Origin: Clostridia bacterium
GTDB taxonomy: Bacteria; Bacillota; Clostridia; Saccharofermentanales; Saccharofermentanaceae
NCBI GenBank assembly: GCA_017881645.1
Contig: JADGQQ010000138.1
Location: 1-8,337 of the forward strand
Direction: 5' to 3'
DNA length: 8,337 bases
A program made the translations under genes and the position numbers. The notes beneath the pieces are model-generated. The model did no database searches and was not told the origin of the DNA. It saw only the letters and a program-made list of their open reading frames with translations. Positions 5,958 through 8,337 of this stretch are shown here, one piece after another; the stretch's first letter is position 1, and every line of letters begins with the position of its first letter.

Positions 5958-7028
5958 GTGGAACAGCCAAAAACACCTGTATCCCGGGAGAAGCCGCCGG
6001 AGCCGTCGAATGTGCAGACACCTTTGACGATGGTTCGCCGGGGCGTGCGCATTCCGGAACTCATGTCGACGCTTAAGCGCTTTGAACGTATGGGTGACAG
6101 CCTTTCGCATACGCGCAACGAGAGATACATTGAAGAAGTTGCTTCAAACGAAAAAATGATGCGTGAAGTACTGTCGCAAATTGCGGTGGTTGCATTTATC
6201 GGTTCTTCGGGAACCGGAAAAAGCACACGCGCCATTCAAGTCGCCCGCGATAACGCGATCTATTTTATGATTGATGACGGACTCCTCATAAATGGAAGTC
6301 GGATCGTTGCAGGGACATCGGCAAAGAGAGCGCCGACAAAGCTTGAATCGGTAAGGCAGGCGCTCTATGCTGACCGCAGCCGGTCTGCCGTGATGCGCAG
6401 AGCCCTGGCGGAAAGCCTGCCGACAACCCTGATGATTCTAGGGACGTCGGATGCGATGCTCGAGAAGATTTGTAATAATCTTTGGCTGAATCAGCCGGCT
6501 ATGCTGATTCGAATTGAAGATATCAGTTCGGAAGAAGAGATGATGCAGGCGAAACATACGCGTATCACAGAAGGCATGCATACGATTCCCGTACCGAGCA
6601 TGGAGATCAAACACGAATTTTCAGGATATTTCTCGGATCCGCTGAACCGGCTGCGCCGCCGTCTTGATAAGGAAAGAGGCGTTCCGACCATCGCGCCCGA
6701 CACGGAGCGAACCATGGTGCGGCCGACCTTTTCAAGTCTGGGCTCCTATTCGATATCGGATGAGGCGCTTTTGGATCTGGTGCGTATTATTCTGCGGAAA
6801 GTGCCGGGTGTTTTCGATGTCGTGAAGTTCCAGACGGAGAAACGCGTATACGGCTTTGCGCTGAGCGTTGATCTGGCGTTGATTTACGGGTACAGTGCGC
6901 AGGATGTACTTCGTGAATCACAGGAGAGAATCGGCCGTTACGTCGAAGAATATTCGTCGATCAACACTGTGGCGGTGGATGTTCGTGCAAAGCGTCTTGT
7001 CCATGTAACTACACCGGTGACAAAATAG
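5958..7028 (+). CDS. P-loop NTPase fused to an Asp23/Gls24-like C-terminal domain, function unknown
   Basis: I do not know a named function. Counting from the GTG at 5958 (356 residues; ATG 5937 would add 7), residues 1-75 are a charged, proline-containing leader without a signal peptide or membrane segment. Walker A GSSGTGKST is at 82-90 after a hydrophobic strand (AVVAFI). Next come FMIDDGLLI at 103-111, a possible DD metal or Walker B site, AGTSAKRAPTK at 118-128 and LMILGTSDAML at 158-168. HTIPVPSMEIKHEFSGY at 208-224 follows. Residues 266-352 look like an Asp23/Gls24 domain: ISDEALLDLVRIILRKVPGV, a central VYGFALSVDLALIYGYSAQDV, and a final INTVAVDVRAKRLV. Known Asp23 proteins act at the cell envelope in Gram-positives. 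The order suggests an NTP-binding switch or kinase joined to an envelope-type partner domain, which is inference. It is 35 nt after yebC and 13 nt before the DUF6062 gene, so co-transcription is likely. Confidence 0.85.
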   Translation: MEQPKTPVSREKPPEPSNVQTPLTMVRRGVRIPELMSTLKRFERMGDSLSHTRNERYIEEVASNEKMMREVLSQIAVVAFIGSSGTGKSTRAIQVARDNAIYFMIDDGLLINGSRIVAGTSAKRAPTKLESVRQALYADRSRSAVMRRALAESLPTTLMILGTSDAMLEKICNNLWLNQPAMLIRIEDISSEEEMMQAKHTRITEGMHTIPVPSMEIKHEFSGYFSDPLNRLRRRLDKERGVPTIAPDTERTMVRPTFSSLGSYSISDEALLDLVRIILRKVPGVFDVVKFQTEKRVYGFALSVDLALIYGYSAQDVLRESQERIGRYVEEYSSINTVAVDVRAKRLVHVTTPVTK

Positions 7029-7041
7029 GAGATAAGACAAA

Positions 7042-7797
7042 ATGAAAGAAAAAATCTATACAATCCCGGTTAATGACGCATATGGATCGCAGTGTATCTG
7101 TCCTTTATGTGAGCTTGCCGGAAATATTGAGAGAAATTCATTGAATTATTACCTCGGTGCATCCCTGATGGAACCGGATACAAGAATAGCAACGAACACG
7201 AAAGGATTTTGCGGTCATCATGTCACGATGATGTATAATAAAGAGATCAATCGATTGGGTCTTGGACTTATGCTTCATACACATTTGATGGATCTTCAGA
7301 ATGACATTGGAACCGCCTTGCAGAAGGCAGCTCCCGCGAACGGAACGTTTCTTAAAGGCCGTGACCGTGATTATAAGAAAAATCTTGAAAATCTAGCAAA
7401 TCACATCGATTCCAGAGCGGATTCCTGCATCATTTGTGAAAAGATTGAGTACACGATGGACCGATATCTTGATGTTCTGTTATGGATGTTTTTTGAAGAA
7501 GCGCACTTTCGACAGCTTTTTGAGACAAAAAGGTATCACTGCCTGCCGCACGTTGCATTTCTTCTGCGGGGCGCCGCAAAATATCTGACACAGAATCAGG
7601 CCGGAGAATTCGTCCGTACGCTTTCTAAACAACAAGCGTCTGGCATGAATGAGATGATTTCCGACATCGAATGGTTTACACTGAAGTTTGATTACCGCAA
7701 CAAAGAAAAGCCCTGGGGCAACAGCAAAACAGCGATCCCCAGAGCGATATCACTGCTGTCTGATGAGGGAGGAACTGAGGATGGAACTGGAAAATGA
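7042..7797 (+). CDS. DUF6062-family protein with two CxxC...CxxH modules
   Basis: The family has no described function that I know of. The 251-residue product begins MKEKIYTIPVNDA, and the block from CPLCEL (20-25) through YYLGASLMEPDTRIATNTKGFCGHH (in pieces, 36-60) to NRLGLGLMLHTHL (70-82) is the pattern I associate with DUF6062. Metal-type ligands fall in two similar sets: C20-x2-C23 with C57-x2-H60, and C129-x2-C132 with C167-x2-H170. Each set is spaced by 33-34 residues, which suggests an internal duplication and two zinc or iron-sulfur sites. The rest appears helical, with no signal peptide or clear membrane helix, so it is probably cytoplasmic. The ATG at 7042 has AGGAGAT 8 nt upstream, overlapping the stop of the NTPase gene. 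The last 17 nt overlap the next gene, consistent with translational coupling. Confidence 0.85.
   Translation: MKEKIYTIPVNDAYGSQCICPLCELAGNIERNSLNYYLGASLMEPDTRIATNTKGFCGHHVTMMYNKEINRLGLGLMLHTHLMDLQNDIGTALQKAAPANGTFLKGRDRDYKKNLENLANHIDSRADSCIICEKIEYTMDRYLDVLLWMFFEEAHFRQLFETKRYHCLPHVAFLLRGAAKYLTQNQAGEFVRTLSKQQASGMNEMISDIEWFTLKFDYRNKEKPWGNSKTAIPRAISLLSDEGGTEDGTGK
7767..7772 (+). promoter_or_regulatory. Ribosome binding site of the YedF-like gene, inside the DUF6062 gene
   Basis: GGGAGG lies 8 nt before the ATG at 7781, within the last codons of the preceding gene. It fixes the start of the 158-residue product and excludes the longer frame open from 7688. Confidence 0.7.
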
Positions 7798-8257
7798 AGA
7801 ATCATTTCTCTATACCGGCGGTTCGGGCACGGCTGTAACGGAAATTGAGAAGTTATTTCATTCGGATGAGGAAACGGATGCTGTCCCGGCTTATGCTCGT
7901 TTGTCAAACGCAGGCAGCCCGGGACGTGTTGTTGTAGCGATTTCTGATGACCAGTTGGGCACAGGAGACCGCATGCACGGCGAAGAATTGATGCATGATT
8001 TATTGGAAGCGCTCTGTGATCGCGTGACTCTTCCGGATGAAGTTGTGTTCTACCATAAAGGAGTTTTGCTGCTGGTGAAAGACCATCCGGCTGCACAAAT
8101 CCTTCACGAACTCTGCTCGTTGGATGTCGAAATCAAAGTGAGCAAAGAGAGCCTCGAATTTTATAAAATAGAACCGGCTGCACACAATATGCAACCGGTT
8201 CCCATGTCCGAAATTATAAGGGATCTGCTCAAAGCAGGCAAGGTAGTGAAACTCTAA
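7781..8257 (+). CDS. YedF/DsrE-like protein lacking the CGTC motif and the TusA domain
   Basis: Residues 49-158 resemble the C-terminal DsrE-fold domain of the selenium-metabolism-associated sulfurtransferase-like protein YedF: VVVAISDDQLGTGD at 50-63, LMHDLLEAL at 70-78, LPDEVVFYHKGVLLL at 84-98, LCSLDVEI at 111-118 and IIRDLLKAGKVVKL at 145-158. Where YedF has CGTCLDFY, this protein reads SKESLEFY at 121-128, so both cysteines are serines. The following VGxxTNMY segment is reduced to QPVPMSEI at 138-145. The N-terminal TusA domain (with its CPxP motif) is missing; instead there is an acidic stretch of about 48 residues. Only C79 and C112 remain, neither in a known catalytic context. A thiol-based sulfur-transfer role is therefore unlikely, and a binding or scaffolding role is possible. 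It overlaps the DUF6062 gene by 17 nt and ends the cluster. No selD or other selenium gene is visible. Confidence 0.75.
   Translation: MELENEESFLYTGGSGTAVTEIEKLFHSDEETDAVPAYARLSNAGSPGRVVVAISDDQLGTGDRMHGEELMHDLLEALCDRVTLPDEVVFYHKGVLLLVKDHPAAQILHELCSLDVEIKVSKESLEFYKIEPAAHNMQPVPMSEIIRDLLKAGKVVKL
8171..8201 (-). terminator. Probable minus-strand terminator hairpin inside the end of the YedF-like gene
   Basis: GAACCGG (8171-8177) pairs with CCGGTTC (8195-8201), and TGCA (8179-8182) with TGCA (8190-8193), leaving one C/A mismatch and a 7-nt loop. That gives 11 paired bases. Read on the minus strand, the hairpin is followed at once by TATTTTATAA, a T-rich tail suited to intrinsic termination; on the plus strand no T run follows. 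It would end transcripts of the convergent gene entering from the right edge. Confidence 0.55.
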
Positions 8258-8282
8258 CCCGATGGAAATATAAGATTAGAAA

Positions 8283-8337
8283 TTACTTCAGGATCTTGAT
8301 CTTTCCAATGATCGGGAGTTCTTTCTGCAGGCCGTTA
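8283..8337 (-). CDS. C-terminal end of a convergent gene of unknown identity (partial)
   Basis: Read from the right edge on the minus strand, one frame gives 17 codons, NGLQKELPIIGKIKILK, then a TAA at 8285-8283. The codons favour G or C in the third position, as in other genes of the window, and a terminator-like hairpin lies about 80 nt downstream on the same strand. The piece is too short to assign to a family. It ends 25 nt from the stop of the YedF-like gene, facing it. Confidence 0.4.
   Translation of the reverse strand, partial: NGLQKELPIIGKIKILK

Noticed and set aside
8258..8316. Large imperfect inverted repeat CCCGATGGAAA ... TTTCC-AATG-ATCGGG after the YedF-like gene
   Set aside because: The stem is interrupted by a bulge, the loop exceeds 30 nt, there is no T tract, and the right arm lies in the probable convergent coding region. 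It is not convincing as a plus-strand terminator.
1..8337. CRISPR array, tRNA or rRNA genes, insertion sequence ends, phage or toxin-antitoxin genes
   Set aside because: No regularly spaced repeats, cloverleaf-like segments, transposase motifs or terminal inverted repeats were seen. The window is fully explained by the pil operon, the divergent peptidase-like gene and the yebC cluster.

Overview
The window looks like a chromosomal segment of a Gram-positive anaerobe, most probably a member of Clostridia. The reasons are strong GGAGG-type ribosome binding sites ahead of nearly every gene, moderate GC content, a type IV pilus operon of the Clostridia kind, and a DUF6062-family gene, which I associate with Clostridia. 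This placement is inferred from gene content; there is no rRNA or other marker here.

Left part (1-3839, minus strand): a tight operon pilB-pilT-pilC read right to left. It encodes the pilus extension ATPase, the retraction ATPase and the inner-membrane platform protein; pilC runs off the left edge. PilB begins with a complete MshEN-type motif pair, so pilus assembly is predicted to respond to cyclic di-GMP. Positions 3840-4226 form a 387-base AT-rich divergent control region. It holds a good -10 box for the pil operon (which would give a leader of about 195 nt), a probable extended -10 for the rightward gene, and several short dyads.

Middle (4227-5090, plus strand): a prepilin peptidase-like membrane protein. 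Its cytoplasmic four-cysteine domain is well kept, but the two aspartate motifs of the protease half are degraded, so its proteolytic activity is in doubt.

Right part (5197-8257, plus strand): a compact four-gene cluster with its own likely promoter. It contains yebC (translation factor of the YebC/TACO1 family); a P-loop NTPase fused to an Asp23/Gls24-like domain; a DUF6062-family protein with two CxxC...CxxH modules; and a short YedF/DsrE-like protein in which the CGTC motif reads SKES and the N-terminal TusA domain is absent. The genes are 35 and 13 nt apart, then overlap by 17 nt, so they are probably co-transcribed. Apart from yebC, none has a role I can name. This cluster is the best candidate for an undescribed system in the window.

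Right edge: the last 55 bases probably hold the C-terminus of a convergent minus-strand gene. A strong hairpin with a T-rich tail on the minus strand lies inside the end of the YedF-like gene and would serve as that gene's terminator.
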